A stretch of DNA of 64,000 nt from an uncultured Paracoccaceae bacterium (lineage in GTDB: Bacteria > Pseudomonadota > Alphaproteobacteria > Rhodobacterales > Rhodobacteraceae), in NCBI GenBank assembly GCA_943787785.1, contig CALSNT010000009.1, positions 248,001 to 312,000 of the forward strand, read 5' to 3'. The notes under the pieces are model-generated. The model was not told where the DNA came from. It did not search any database and saw only the letters and a list, made by a program, of their open reading frames with translations. The first letter of the stretch is position 1. Every line of letters begins with the position of its first letter. Both the position numbers and the translations under genes were made by a program. Of this stretch, positions 9,728 to 18,647 are shown one piece after another.

Positions 9728-9780
9728 ATCTTTTCTTCAAATATTCCCGCCGGAGGCTTGGTTTTTCGCAGAAAAATCGT
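9728..9780. repeat. Dispersed stem-loop repeat, family A
   Basis: The element consists of TTTTCTTCAAATATT, then CCCGCCGGAGG, then a hairpin arm pair around TTTTTCGCAGAAAAAT. It lies exactly between the convergent MFS and MmcQ/YjbR genes. Related copies are at 13507-13560, 48040-48105 and 61431-61485, with weaker ones elsewhere. Confidence 0.7.
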
Positions 9781-10116
9781 TCATTTCGCCAGCGCCGCGC
9801 GCTGCGCTTTGGTCAGGCGCGCCACCACTACGTCGTAGCTGTCGCGCAGCCGCTCCGACAGGCTCTCATCGTCCCAGTCAAACCGCACCCAGCCGCCGCG
9901 CGTCAGGTAACGTGCCTTTTTCGCTGCGCCGACCTCGATCAGCAACTCGGCGGTGTCCACGTCCTGGCATTTCAGCGTCACGCCCTCGGCGATACTGCCA
10001 TAGGCCGCGAACATCTTGCCCGCGACTTTCCAGACCTGTGTTCCCGGCCCGAAGGGCTGAGACAGATCGGTGCCGGGCAGGGCAGCGGCGAGGGCCTCGA
10101 ATTCCTTTATCTCCAT
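9781..10116 (-). CDS. MmcQ/YjbR family protein
   Basis: This 111-residue protein belongs to the MmcQ/YjbR family (double-wing fold; DNA binding is proposed from structure). Recognisable parts are ALPGTDLSQPFGPGTQVWKV, the MFAAYGSIAEGVTLKC strand region, and a C-terminal GGWVRFDWDD followed by a helix SYDVVVARLTKAQR. The usual family length is about 110-120 residues, so it is complete. It is probably a single-gene unit that ends in the family A repeat. No specific role is known. Confidence 0.8.
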   Translation of the reverse strand: MEIKEFEALAAALPGTDLSQPFGPGTQVWKVAGKMFAAYGSIAEGVTLKCQDVDTAELLIEVGAAKKARYLTRGGWVRFDWDDESLSERLRDSYDVVVARLTKAQRAALAK

Positions 10117-10300
10117 GTCGCGAGCCTGCCGCCCCGCAAAGGGCTTGGCAAGCCGCCCCCTGCCACGCTATGACATGCCCCATGACCGCGATTTGCATCA
10201 TCTGCTGCATTATCGACTGACATTCGTCAGGCGACCGGTCCCTTATTCTCACATGAATTCGTCTCCAGTCGCCCCGGCGGGATAGCTGTATGAGGGCGTT

Positions 10301-11770
10301 ATGGCCGAGATCAGACTGACCAACACGGCGACACGGAAGAAAGTACCGTTCGTCCCGATCGACCCCGAAAACGTGCGGATGTATGTCTGTGGGCCGACGG
10401 TCTACGACCGCGCGCATCTGGGCAACGCCCGCCCGGTGGTGGTGTTCGATGTGCTCTACCGACTGCTACGCCACGAATACGGGGCCGACCACGTCACCTA
10501 TGTGCGCAATTTCACTGACGTCGATGATCGGATCAACGAAACTGCCCGCGCCCGCAAAGAAGCCGGGGCGGAAGGCACGATAGAACAGCTGATCCGCGCC
10601 CGATCCGATGAGACCATCGGCTGGTACCACGACGACATGGACGCGCTGGGCGCGCTGCGCCCGGATGCTGAGCCACGCGCGACGGAATATATCGACCAGA
10701 TGATCGAGATGATCGCGGGGCTGATCGACAAGGGATTCGCCTATGAGGCCGAGGGCCACGCCCTGTTCCGGGTTCGCAAATATGCGGACTACGGCAAGCT
10801 ATCGGGCCGCTCGGTCGATGACATGATCGCCGGGGCGCGGGTTGAGGTCGCGCCATACAAGGAAGACCCGATGGATTTCGTGCTGTGGAAGCCGTCCACG
10901 GACGATCTGCCGGGGTGGGAGTCGCCCTGGGGCCGGGGCCGTCCGGGCTGGCATATCGAGTGTTCGGCGATGGCACATGAACTGCTGGGAGAGCGCTTTG
11001 ACATCCACGGCGGCGGCAACGACCTGATGTTCCCGCACCACGAGAACGAAATCGCCCAGAGCAAATGCATGGGCCACGGCTTCGCCAACGTCTGGCTGCA
11101 CAACGAAATGCTGCAGGTCGAAGGCAAGAAGATGTCCAAGAGCCTGGGGAATTTCTTCACTGTGCGGGATTTGTTGACGGGAAACTGGAGCGGTGGCTGG
11201 AAAGTGCCAGGTGAAGTGATCCGGTTTGTGATGCTGAGTACGCATTACCGGAAGCCGATGGATTGGACGGAGAGGAAGGCGCAGGAGGCAAGGGACACCT
11301 TGGTACGTTGGAAATCGTTGATAGACAATCAGCGCGATGATGTTGCGCGCGCATTTTCCGGTACCGAGCCGCCACAAATCGTCGTGGGAGCAGTGTCCGA
11401 CGACCTAAACACTTCGCAAGCGCTGACCTACATGCACGCCATTGCAAAAGAGGCTGCAGAATCCACTGAAAAGAAAGTTGAATTGGCGGAGTCCTTGGCG
11501 TTCTTAGGATTTGATTACGCCAAAAACTGGTCAGTCTCCTTTGGGTACTCGCTCGATAAGACTCTGGAGAAACCAATCGAATTCGAGAAAGTCGAGAAGC
11601 GATTGCAAGAAGAGCGCGAAAAGGCAAAAGCAACCAAGGACTTCACGGAAGTTGATCGAATAAAGTCGCTTTTGCTCGGTGCGGGTCTTGAAGTCAGAAT
11701 GTACGAGGGCTCGGTAGAAATTGACGTGACTGCCGAATTCGACCCCTCCAAACTGGAGGCCCTCAAATGA
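10301..11770 (+). CDS. cysS: Cysteine--tRNA ligase, with a low-GC C-terminal segment
   Basis: The enzyme charges tRNA-Cys. Class I signatures are present: a zinc ligand Cys30 in YVCGPTVYD, the HIGH-type HLGN at 39-42, [10 protein letters not shown] with [15 protein letters not shown] (further zinc ligands), and KMSKSLGNF near residue 277. The length of 489 residues is slightly long. From about base 11160 the composition drops visibly and codon choice becomes AT-richer through to the stop, covering the helical-bundle and anticodon-binding regions, with a Lys/Glu-rich stretch ([19 protein letters not shown]). The frame stays open and the C-terminal motif ([10 protein letters not shown]) is family-like. 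The gene is functional by appearance. Confidence 0.96.
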   Translation: MAEIRLTNTATRKKVPFVPIDPENVRMYVCGPTVYDRAHLGNARPVVVFDVLYRLLRHEYGADHVTYVRNFTDVDDRINETARARKEAGAEGTIEQLIRARSDETIGWYHDDMDALGALRPDAEPRATEYIDQMIEMIAGLIDKGFAYEAEGHALFRVRKYADYGKLSGRSVDDMIAGARVEVAPYKEDPMDFVLWKPSTDDLPGWESPWGRGRPGWHIECSAMAHELLGERFDIHGGGNDLMFPHHENEIAQSKCMGHGFANVWLHNEMLQVEGKKMSKSLGNFFTVRDLLTGNWSGGWKVPGEVIRFVMLSTHYRKPMDWTERKAQEARDTLVRWKSLIDNQRDDVARAFSGTEPPQIVVGAVSDDLNTSQALTYMHAIAKEAAESTEKKVELAESLAFLGFDYAKNWSVSFGYSLDKTLEKPIEFEKVEKRLQEEREKAKATKDFTEVDRIKSLLLGAGLEVRMYEGSVEIDVTAEFDPSKLEALK

Positions 11771-11823
11771 CCGTCTCACCCACACACCAACGCGAGGATC
11801 GCGCCCGGACCGAGGGGCTGGCG

Positions 11824-11859
11824 GTCACGCCCGCCCCGTGGGGGCGGTTCGGGCGTGAT
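11824..11859. other. Nested GC-rich hairpin in the cysS-cimA intergenic region
   Basis: The outer stem CACGCCCG (11826-11833) pairs with CGGGCGTG (11850-11857), and inside it CGCCCC faces GGGGCG. No U-run follows. It could slow transcription or protect a processed 3' end; I cannot assign a function. Confidence 0.45.
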
Positions 11860-11909
11860 CCGGTTTGCAGGCAACCCGGTGAAGAAAAGAAAAACAAGAA
11901 GGCCCTCAC

Positions 11910-13508
11910 ATGACCCGCACCCCTCTCAGCCTCTTCGACACAACCCTGCGTGACGGCCAACAAACTCAGGGCGTCCAATTCTCGACGCTGGAGAAAATTC
12001 GCATCGCCAAGGCGCTTGACGATCTGGGCCTTGGCTATATCGAGGGCGGCTGGCCGGGCGCGAACCCGACGGACTCGGCGTTTTTCGACGACGCGCCGCA
12101 GACCCGCGCGACGATGACGGCCTTTGGGATGACAAAACGCTCCGGCCGTTCAGCCGAAAATGACGACGTGCTGGCCGCCGTGCTGAACGCCAACACGCCT
12201 GCGGTTTGTCTTGTAGGTAAGACCCACGACTTTCATGTCAAAACCGCGCTGGGCATTTCGAACGCCGAAAATGTCGAGAACATCGGCAAGTCGTTCGAAC
12301 ACCTGATTGCCAACGGGCGCGAAGCCCTGTTCGACGCCGAACATTTTTTCGACGGCTATAAGGCGAACCCGACCTACGCTTTGGAGTGCATCCACGCTGC
12401 CTATGATGCGGGCTGCCGCTGGATTGTGCTGTGCGACACCAATGGCGGCACGCTGCCCGCCGAAATCTGGCAGATCACCTCTGCCGTCATCGCGTCAGGC
12501 ATCGCCGGAGATCGCCTGGCAATCCACACCCATGACGACACCGGCAACGCAGTGGCCGGGTCGCTGGCCGCGGTGGACGCTGGAGCTCGACAGATACAAG
12601 GCACGTTGAACGGGCTGGGAGAGCGCTGTGGTAACGCCAATCTGACCACGCTGATCCCGACACTGCTGTTGAAGGAACCCTACGCCAGCACCTATGACAT
12701 CGGCGTCACGCGCAGCCAGCTTGCGGGACTAACCCGCGCCAGTCGGATGCTGGACGACATTCTGAACCGGGTCCCGACCCGGGCGGCGCCCTACGTCGGG
12801 GCGTCGGCCTTCGCGCACAAGGCGGGGCTGCACGCCAGCGCGATTCTCAAGGACCCGTCGACTTACGAGCACATCGACCCCGCCGTGGTCGGCAACCAGC
12901 GCATCATTCCGATGAGCAATCAGGCGGGCCAGTCCAACCTGCGCACTCGCCTTTCCGACATGGGGCTCGAGGTGCCAAAAGGCGACGACGCGCTGGGCCG
13001 TATCCTGGAACGGATCAAGGACCGCGAAGACGGCGGTTATTCCTACGACACCGCGCAGGCGAGCTTTGAGCTGATCGCGCGGGATGAACTGGGCCAGCTG
13101 CCCCGCTTTTTCGAGGTCGAACGTTATCGCGTCAGTATCGAGCGCGTCGGCAAGGTCACCGTGTCCGAGGCCGTAGTGGCTGTGATGATTGATGGTGAAC
13201 GCTTCCTCAGCGTTAGCGAATCGCGTGACGAGTCCGGTTCTGACCAAGGCCCGGTCAACGCCCTGTCCCGTGCGCTCGCCAAGGATCTGGGTCGCTATCA
13301 GGCGGCCATCGACGACATGCATCTGGTGGATTTCAAGGTGCGTATCACGCAGGGCGGGACCGAGGCTGTGACCCGAGTGATAATCGACAGCCAGGACGGG
13401 CGGGGACGGCGCTGGTCGACGGTGGGCGTGTCCCCCAACATCGTCGACGCCAGTTTCGAGGCGCTGCTGGACGCGATCCGCTGGAAGCTGGTTCGTGATG
13501 CCGGGTGA
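11910..13508 (+). CDS. cimA: (R)-citramalate synthase
   Basis: This 532-residue DRE-TIM metallolyase superfamily enzyme condenses pyruvate with acetyl-CoA to citramalate, giving a threonine-independent route to isoleucine. The N-terminus LFDTTLRDGQQTQGVQFS carries the DRE-type motif, HTHDDTGNAVAG supplies the metal-binding His pair, and GLGERCGNANL is the family signature. The LeuA-dimer-type allosteric domain follows from about residue 370, so feedback control by branched-chain amino acids is possible. The pattern IEGGWPGANPTD distinguishes CimA of this clade from LeuA. It lies 139 bp downstream of cysS on the same strand. Confidence 0.92.
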   Translation: MTRTPLSLFDTTLRDGQQTQGVQFSTLEKIRIAKALDDLGLGYIEGGWPGANPTDSAFFDDAPQTRATMTAFGMTKRSGRSAENDDVLAAVLNANTPAVCLVGKTHDFHVKTALGISNAENVENIGKSFEHLIANGREALFDAEHFFDGYKANPTYALECIHAAYDAGCRWIVLCDTNGGTLPAEIWQITSAVIASGIAGDRLAIHTHDDTGNAVAGSLAAVDAGARQIQGTLNGLGERCGNANLTTLIPTLLLKEPYASTYDIGVTRSQLAGLTRASRMLDDILNRVPTRAAPYVGASAFAHKAGLHASAILKDPSTYEHIDPAVVGNQRIIPMSNQAGQSNLRTRLSDMGLEVPKGDDALGRILERIKDREDGGYSYDTAQASFELIARDELGQLPRFFEVERYRVSIERVGKVTVSEAVVAVMIDGERFLSVSESRDESGSDQGPVNALSRALAKDLGRYQAAIDDMHLVDFKVRITQGGTEAVTRVIIDSQDGRGRRWSTVGVSPNIVDASFEALLDAIRWKLVRDAG

Positions 13509-13560
13509 TTTTTCTGCGAAAAATCATGCCTCCGGCGGGAGTATTTTCAAAAAGAAGATG
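13507..13560. repeat. Dispersed stem-loop repeat, family A
   Basis: Reverse orientation of the copy at 9728. A perfect 8-bp stem GATTTTTC-TGC-GAAAAATC comes first, then GCCTCCGGCGGGAGTATTTT and AAAAAGAAGATG. It begins inside the cimA stop codon and precedes the next gene on the same strand. Confidence 0.75.
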
Positions 13561-13571
13561 GGCCGGGGCTC

Positions 13572-14282
13572 ATGACACTCTCACCGTTTTTCCAGCTTCA
13601 TAGCGATTTGCCTCGCGAGGGGCCGGGCAGCGCGGATGACGTGCGTTGGGCGCTGTCGGTCACCGGTCCGGCGGCGCGGGTCTGCGATGTGGCTTGCGGG
13701 CCGGGGGCAGATACCGTGGTGCTGGCCGAAGCTTTGCCAGACGCGCGGATTGATGCAATGGATGCGCAAGCGCATTTCGTGGCCGAGGCGCAGCGGCGTT
13801 GCGCCGAATATGGGGATAGGGTTCAGGTGTTTCAGGGCGATATGGCGACGCTGGATGGTCCCTATGATCTGATCTGGTGCGCTGGGGCGTTGTATTTTCT
13901 GGGGGTGACCGAAGGGCTGCGTGGCTGGCGCCCGGCATTGGCGGCGGGCGGGCGCGTGGCGTTTTCCGAACCCGTCTGGGTGGATGAGAACCCGGTGCAG
14001 GAGGCCCGCGATTTCTGGGCCGACTATCCTGCGATCACCGACCGCGCCGGGATCGAGGCGCGAGTCGTAAAGGCCGGATTCGATGTGCTGGCCGTGCGCC
14101 GGATAATCGGCGATAGTTGGGCGAATTATTTTGAACCGATGAGGGCGCGGATTGCGGCCTTGCGCCCCGACGCTGACGCCGAACTGGCCGAGGTTCTGGA
14201 TCAGGAAGCGCGGGAAATTGCGCTGTGGAGCGCTGCACCGGATCACATTGCGTATGACCTGTTCGTGGTCGCGCCCAAATGA
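13572..14282 (+). CDS. Class I SAM-dependent methyltransferase
   Basis: A 236-residue Rossmann-type methyltransferase. Motif I is VCDVACGPGADTVVLAE, the acidic residue after beta-2 lies in ARIDAMDAQAHFVAEAQ, and motif IV is YDLIWCAGALYFLGVTEGL. The overall plan resembles small-molecule methyltransferases of the UbiE/Coq5-like type, but the substrate cannot be assigned. It ends 8 bp before the phytoene-synthase-like gene, so the two are probably co-transcribed. ATG 13572 follows the family A repeat closely. Confidence 0.8.
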   Translation: MTLSPFFQLHSDLPREGPGSADDVRWALSVTGPAARVCDVACGPGADTVVLAEALPDARIDAMDAQAHFVAEAQRRCAEYGDRVQVFQGDMATLDGPYDLIWCAGALYFLGVTEGLRGWRPALAAGGRVAFSEPVWVDENPVQEARDFWADYPAITDRAGIEARVVKAGFDVLAVRRIIGDSWANYFEPMRARIAALRPDADAELAEVLDQEAREIALWSAAPDHIAYDLFVVAPK

Positions 14283-14289
14283 CCCGGCC

Positions 14290-15057
14290 ATGACCCTCGC
14301 CGCCTGTGCTGACATCGTCGCCAAGGGTGACCCGGACAGGTTCCGCGCGGTGATGAGCGTTCCGCTGGCCGCGCGCGAACGCTTGTTGCCGCTTTATGCG
14401 TTTAATGTCGAGGTGGCGCGCGCGCCTTGGGTGACCGAGGAACCCCTGATCGCCGAAATGCGTCTGCAATGGTGGCGGGACGCTTTGGACGAGATCGCGC
14501 AGGGCGGGACAGTCCGCCGGCACGAGGTGGTCGACCCGCTGGCTGAATTGGTCCGCGGAGTTGGGGTGCCGGTTGCAGTGTTGAACGACATGATCGACGC
14601 CAGACGTTGGGATATTGCGCGGGATGCTTTCGCGGATTGGTCCGCTTTTGACGCGCATATCGATGCAACGTCAGGCGGGCTGCTCTGGGCCGGGGCGACA
14701 GCGCTGGGTACTCCGGACTATTTGGAGGCGCCATGCCGCGATGCGGGGTTCGCAATCGGAGTGGCAAACTGGCTGGTCGCGGTGCCCGCGTTGGAAGCGC
14801 ACGGGCGACTGCCGCTGCCGGATGGCCGTCCGGAAGCGGTGCGTGAACAGGCGAAGAGGGGTCTGGTCCGGCTCCGAACGGCGCGGGGTGTGGATTTCGG
14901 CGCGGCGGTTCCGGCCCTCAGGGCCGGGTGGCAGACAGCTGCAATCCTGCGGCGTGCGGAACGTGATCCGGCAGCCGTCGTCGAGGGGCGACTTGTGCCG
15001 GGTCCGATCAGAAAGTCAACTTCGTTGCTGGTAAAGACGATGACAGGTGGGTGGTAA
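14290..15057 (+). CDS. Squalene/phytoene synthase family protein (NDUFAF6-like)
   Basis: A 255-residue all-helical protein of the squalene/phytoene synthase fold. It has RERLLPLYAFNVEVARAPW near the N-terminus, RLQWWRDALDE, and a later GLLWAGATALG. The Asp-rich DXXXD motifs needed for prenyl transfer are poorly matched, so it fits the non-carotenogenic branch related to NDUFAF6, linked in mitochondria to complex I assembly, better than a true phytoene synthase. No other carotenoid gene is nearby. The start at 14290 gives an intact N-terminus right after the methyltransferase stop. Confidence 0.72.
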   Translation: MTLAACADIVAKGDPDRFRAVMSVPLAARERLLPLYAFNVEVARAPWVTEEPLIAEMRLQWWRDALDEIAQGGTVRRHEVVDPLAELVRGVGVPVAVLNDMIDARRWDIARDAFADWSAFDAHIDATSGGLLWAGATALGTPDYLEAPCRDAGFAIGVANWLVAVPALEAHGRLPLPDGRPEAVREQAKRGLVRLRTARGVDFGAAVPALRAGWQTAAILRRAERDPAAVVEGRLVPGPIRKSTSLLVKTMTGGW

Positions 15058-15099
15058 TCCTTCGACCCGACCCTACACACCCACGAATTTCCAGCTCTC

Positions 15100-15957
15100 T
15101 CAGATGTCCTTGCTCAACTGCTGTAGGTGTCCGGGCCATTCCCGGGAACTAACATAGGCCTCGCGCACCAGCCCGTCGAAATGGTCGGTGAAGGCGTGGA
15201 CCCGCTCGGTATCGCGGAACGCCAGATAGTGGAGGCCGACGTAGACCACCGCCAACAACGGGCCGAATACAGTGACGGGGGCGGAAAACAGCCGCCGCGC
15301 GTCGAACAGGTGGACCCGAAGGCGGGGATAAAGCTGGTCGTGCAGCGCCAGAATCCGATCAATCTGCTCGCGCCGGATCGCAGCAGGCAGGCCCGTGTAG
15401 TAGCCTTCGGCGCGCACGAAACTGGCGACCTCATACACAGGCATCGCGATTTCGTAGTCCGAACCTGAGGCGCGCATCCAGTCCAGCCGGTCGTTTGACG
15501 CACCGATGGCTTGCTCTGCTGTGCGACCCAGATGCGGCGTGTATTCCCATTCGAGCAAGGCCTGAGTTTTCAGCATGTCGGGCAGCCCGGCTGGGACATG
15601 TCGGATTTTGTAGCCAGCTGCCTCCTGGTGCCATTTGAAGATCTGCTCGTCGACCAGTGCGCGGGGGGCCTTTGTCATCGACAGCGAAGCGGCCAGTAAA
15701 TCGGCGGCCATTTCGGGGCGATCCGACAGGCCCAAAAGCCAATCAGTCGAGACCCCGAGTGCCGTGGCGCATTCGGCTATGACCTGTGCGTTCGGCATCC
15801 GCACCCCGTCAGCCGCCAGAAGTTGCGAGATGGTCGAGCGGTCAACACCTGCATCGCGGGCCAGCGCGCTTTGGTTTGTTTCGGCAAGCATCATAGCTTT
15901 TGCTAACCGCTGTCGGAGAAGGGCGGCGCGGTCTCGTTTGTCGTGTTTGGTCACCAT
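15100..15957 (-). CDS. XRE-family transcriptional regulator with a C-terminal ligand-type domain
   Basis: This 285-residue protein has an N-terminal helix-turn-helix (residues about 13-68: QRLAKAMMLAETNQSALARD, VDRSTISQLLAADG, CATALGVSTDWLLGLSDRP). About 200 further residues of unknown fold probably sense a signal or mediate multimerisation. It is divergent from the fatty-acid desaturase, and a near-perfect palindrome lies 12 bp before its start. The simplest reading is an autoregulated repressor or activator of the desaturase. The DNA-binding half is certain; the effector domain is not recognised. Confidence 0.82.
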   Translation of the reverse strand: MVTKHDKRDRAALLRQRLAKAMMLAETNQSALARDAGVDRSTISQLLAADGVRMPNAQVIAECATALGVSTDWLLGLSDRPEMAADLLAASLSMTKAPRALVDEQIFKWHQEAAGYKIRHVPAGLPDMLKTQALLEWEYTPHLGRTAEQAIGASNDRLDWMRASGSDYEIAMPVYEVASFVRAEGYYTGLPAAIRREQIDRILALHDQLYPRLRVHLFDARRLFSAPVTVFGPLLAVVYVGLHYLAFRDTERVHAFTDHFDGLVREAYVSSREWPGHLQQLSKDI

Positions 15958-15968
15958 TTCGGTAAATT

Positions 15969-15983
15969 ATCACGGATCGTGAT
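15969..15983. promoter_or_regulatory. Candidate operator of the XRE regulator/desaturase pair
   Basis: A perfect inverted repeat ATCACG-GAT-CGTGAT is embedded in a longer near-palindrome with flanking TTA/TTAA. A further CGTGAT half-site lies at 16017-16022. Both are in the 107 bp divergent intergenic region. Confidence 0.6.
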
Positions 15984-16064
15984 TAAATGTTGCGCAGAAC
16001 TGAAATGTAACAGAACCGTGATCTGGGACACACTGACATCACCTGACATAGTTATGGATACCCG

Positions 16065-16958
16065 ATGAAATCGCTGACCCCGGAATGGCCGACACTTGCG
16101 TTGCTGGCGGCTTGCTATCTGATCTGGGGTCTGGCGACGACGGTTCTCGCAACGGTTTGGCTGCCGCTGGGGATCATTGTGGCCGCCGTGGCGACGGCCT
16201 TCTTCGGCAGCCTTCAACACGAAGCGACCCACAGGCATCCAACCCGCAGCCAAATGCTGAACGCGTCGCTAGTATTCCCCGGCCTGACTCTGGTTATTCC
16301 GTTCCTGCGGTTCCGAGACACGCATCTGGATCACCACCACGACAGCCTGCTGACCGACCCCTACGACGACCCGGAGAGCAACTTCCTCGATCCATCCGTG
16401 TGGGAGCGGTTGCCGCGCCCGATGCAGGTTCTCTGCCGTTTCAACAACACGCTGCTTGGGCGATTGATCGTTGGACCAGCGATGGGGACGGGGATGTTTT
16501 TCCTATCGGACTGGCGCGCGGCGCGGGGTGGGGACCGGCGCGTGCTGAAAGGTTGGCTGTGGCATATCCCGGCTCTGATGCCAGTCGCCTGGTGGTTCTT
16601 GGCGGTCGCGACGATGCCGCTCTGGGCCTATGCGGTCGCCGTCTATGCAGCGCTGAGCCTGCTGCGCATCCGCACTTTTCTGGAGCACCGCGCGGATGAA
16701 CTGGCGCGCAACCGGTCGGTGGTGATCGAGGATCGCGGGCCGCTGTCCTGGCTGTTTCTGAACAACAATCTGCACAAGGTGCATCACATGCATCCGCGCG
16801 TGCCGTGGTATCGGCTGCCCAAGCTCTATGCCGCGAATCCGCAGCGCTACCTCAGCCGAAACGGTGGCTATCGCTACGCCAGTTACGCCGAGATTTTCCG
16901 CCGTCACCTGCTACGTGGAAAAGACCCGGTCGCGCATCCGTTGTGGCGGCGGGGATAG
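16065..16958 (+). CDS. Membrane fatty acid desaturase
   Basis: A 297-residue integral membrane diiron desaturase. The three histidine boxes are present: HEATHRH at 52-58, HLDHHH at 87-92, and HKVHHMHP near residue 236. Hydrophobic helices lie between them (residues 10-50, 70-80, 160-200). The family introduces a double bond into acyl chains or hydroxylates lipids or carotenoids; the exact substrate cannot be read from the sequence. The divergent XRE regulator and the palindrome suggest regulated expression, perhaps by lipid state or temperature. It is followed after 39 bp by an EamA transporter. Confidence 0.85.
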   Translation: MKSLTPEWPTLALLAACYLIWGLATTVLATVWLPLGIIVAAVATAFFGSLQHEATHRHPTRSQMLNASLVFPGLTLVIPFLRFRDTHLDHHHDSLLTDPYDDPESNFLDPSVWERLPRPMQVLCRFNNTLLGRLIVGPAMGTGMFFLSDWRAARGGDRRVLKGWLWHIPALMPVAWWFLAVATMPLWAYAVAVYAALSLLRIRTFLEHRADELARNRSVVIEDRGPLSWLFLNNNLHKVHHMHPRVPWYRLPKLYAANPQRYLSRNGGYRYASYAEIFRRHLLRGKDPVAHPLWRRG

Positions 16959-16997
16959 CTCTGGCGCGCTTCTGCCGGGACGTGCCATAGCGCAGGG

Positions 16998-17885
16998 ATG
17001 GACGCTTGGATTCCGATCACGCTGGCTGCTGCCGCCGCCCAGACCCTTCGCTATATGCTGCAAAGGCATCTGAGCGTCACCGGCCTGTCCGCAGGCGGCG
17101 CGACCTTCGCGCGTTTTGTCTATTCTGCGCCGTTGGTAGCGTTGCTGCTGCTGACCTATGTCACCCTGCGGCAGGTCGACCTTCCCGCATTCAGCCCGCG
17201 CTTCTGGACCTTTGCTGTCGTGGGCGGGGTGGCGCAGATTCTGGCGACGGTCTGCATCGTGCTGTTGTTTTCACTGCGAAATTTTGCCGTCGGAGTGACA
17301 TTCAAGAAGACCGAGGTGATGCTCACGGCGCTGGCAGGTCTCGTCATTCTGGGCGAAAGCGTGTCGCTGGCTGGGATAGTCGCGATCGCTATCGGGCTGG
17401 GCGGGGTGATGCTGTTGTCGCGCGAAAAGGGCGGTGCCTGGCGGTTGAACCGGGCAGCGGGCTTGGGTCTGCTGTCCGGCGTGTTCTTCGCCATTTCCGC
17501 CGTTACCTATCGCGGCGCTACACTGGCGCTGGCCTCGCCCGATGCGGTGCTGCGCGCCGGGACGACGCTGGCCATGGTCACCGCCGTGCAGAGCCTGATT
17601 CTGGGCGTCTGGCTGATCTGGCGCGAGCGGGGCCAGTTCACAGCAACTCTGCGCCATTGGCGCATCGGGGTGCTGGTCGGTGTTACCTCAATGATCGGCA
17701 GCTTCTGCTGGTTCACCGCCTTTACCCTGCAAAATGCCGCCTACGTCTTTGCCTTGGGCCAGACCGAACTGATCTTCTCGATCGCCGCCTCGGTCCTGTT
17801 TTTCCGCGAGGCCATCACCCGGCGCGAGGTGGCGGGCATGGCGCTTATCAGCTTGTCGGTTGTGGTGTTGATTCTAGTGATCTGA
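16998..17885 (+). CDS. EamA-family (DMT) transporter
   Basis: This 295-residue protein has ten hydrophobic segments in two repeated halves, the plan of the drug/metabolite transporter superfamily. It is likely an inner-membrane exporter of an amino acid or other small metabolite; substrate unknown. The second half includes the typical VLRAGTTLAMVTAVQSLI and the closing TRREVAGMALISLSVVVLIL. The start ATG at 16998 overlaps no other gene. It is convergent with the NUDIX gene, with a degenerate CCTCCGCCGG-containing repeat between them. Confidence 0.85.
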   Translation: MDAWIPITLAAAAAQTLRYMLQRHLSVTGLSAGGATFARFVYSAPLVALLLLTYVTLRQVDLPAFSPRFWTFAVVGGVAQILATVCIVLLFSLRNFAVGVTFKKTEVMLTALAGLVILGESVSLAGIVAIAIGLGGVMLLSREKGGAWRLNRAAGLGLLSGVFFAISAVTYRGATLALASPDAVLRAGTTLAMVTAVQSLILGVWLIWRERGQFTATLRHWRIGVLVGVTSMIGSFCWFTAFTLQNAAYVFALGQTELIFSIAASVLFFREAITRREVAGMALISLSVVVLILVI

Positions 17886-17939
17886 GGGCGACTTAGCTTC
17901 CCACGTCATTGGTACGCAAAAACCTCCGCCGGTGGCACC

Positions 17940-18647
17940 TTACTTTTCTGCGCCATCTCTTTGCAGTTGGCTGGTCCCATTCAGAAGCAGAAACAGGCTC
18001 TCCTCGTCATTATTGTGGAAGAATGGCACCTGATCTGGCGGGTTAAGCGCAGGCAGACGGTGGGTGACCTCTGCCAGGACGACTTCGGTGATGAATGGCA
18101 GATCGTAACTGTGGGCCTTAGCCAGTGGCACCCAGGCGAGGTGCGACAGCTCGTCCGAGGCTGCCGAGAAATCATCTGGGTCGCCGGTCACGGCGTCGGC
18201 GTCGGCTACGAAAAAACGCGCATCAAAGCGACGCGGGCGGCCCGGCGGGGTGATCGCGCGGAACACGAAGGACAGGGCGCTGGCGGCGGGACGGTGGCCG
18301 GTGGCGGCGAAGGCGTGCCAGTCGGTTGGCGGCGTGGGCCAGTCGCCGGGATGGCCAAGGATCAGGCCGGTTTCCTCGAACAACTCGCGCACGGCGGCGA
18401 TGGCGAGCGTGCCTGGCGTGGGACCGGGGTTCTGGTCGCGCAGGGCGCATTGGCACCGCTCGGGCAGGGGCGAGGCGAGGGGGACCACGGCGTCGTCGTC
18501 ATCAACCGCGCCGCCGGGAAAGACGAACTTCGAGGGCATGAAAGCGGCACTGGCACCGCGCTGGCCCATCAGGACGCTGGGGGCGCCTCCGGGGTCTCGG
18601 ACCAGAATGACTGTTGCGGCGTCGCGGATGGGGACGGTCTCAGCCAC
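17940..18647 (-). CDS. NUDIX hydrolase
   Basis: A 235-residue NUDIX hydrolase. The NUDIX box is recognisable around GTLAIAAVRELFEETGLIL (REXXEEXG core), preceded by KFVFPGGAVDDDD. The long form with a central insertion resembles the NUDT7/NUDT19-like group, which hydrolyses CoA derivatives or nucleoside diphosphates; the precise substrate is not evident. It overlaps the upstream DUF983 gene by 8 bp (18640-18647), so they form one transcription unit. Confidence 0.85.
   Translation of the reverse strand: MAETVPIRDAATVILVRDPGGAPSVLMGQRGASAAFMPSKFVFPGGAVDDDDAVVPLASPLPERCQCALRDQNPGPTPGTLAIAAVRELFEETGLILGHPGDWPTPPTDWHAFAATGHRPAASALSFVFRAITPPGRPRRFDARFFVADADAVTGDPDDFSAASDELSHLAWVPLAKAHSYDLPFITEVVLAEVTHRLPALNPPDQVPFFHNNDEESLFLLLNGTSQLQRDGAEK

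Noticed and set aside
14290-15057. True phytoene synthase (carotenoid pathway)
   Set aside because: The Asp-rich prenyltransferase motifs are poor and no other crt genes are near; the NDUFAF6-like branch fits better.
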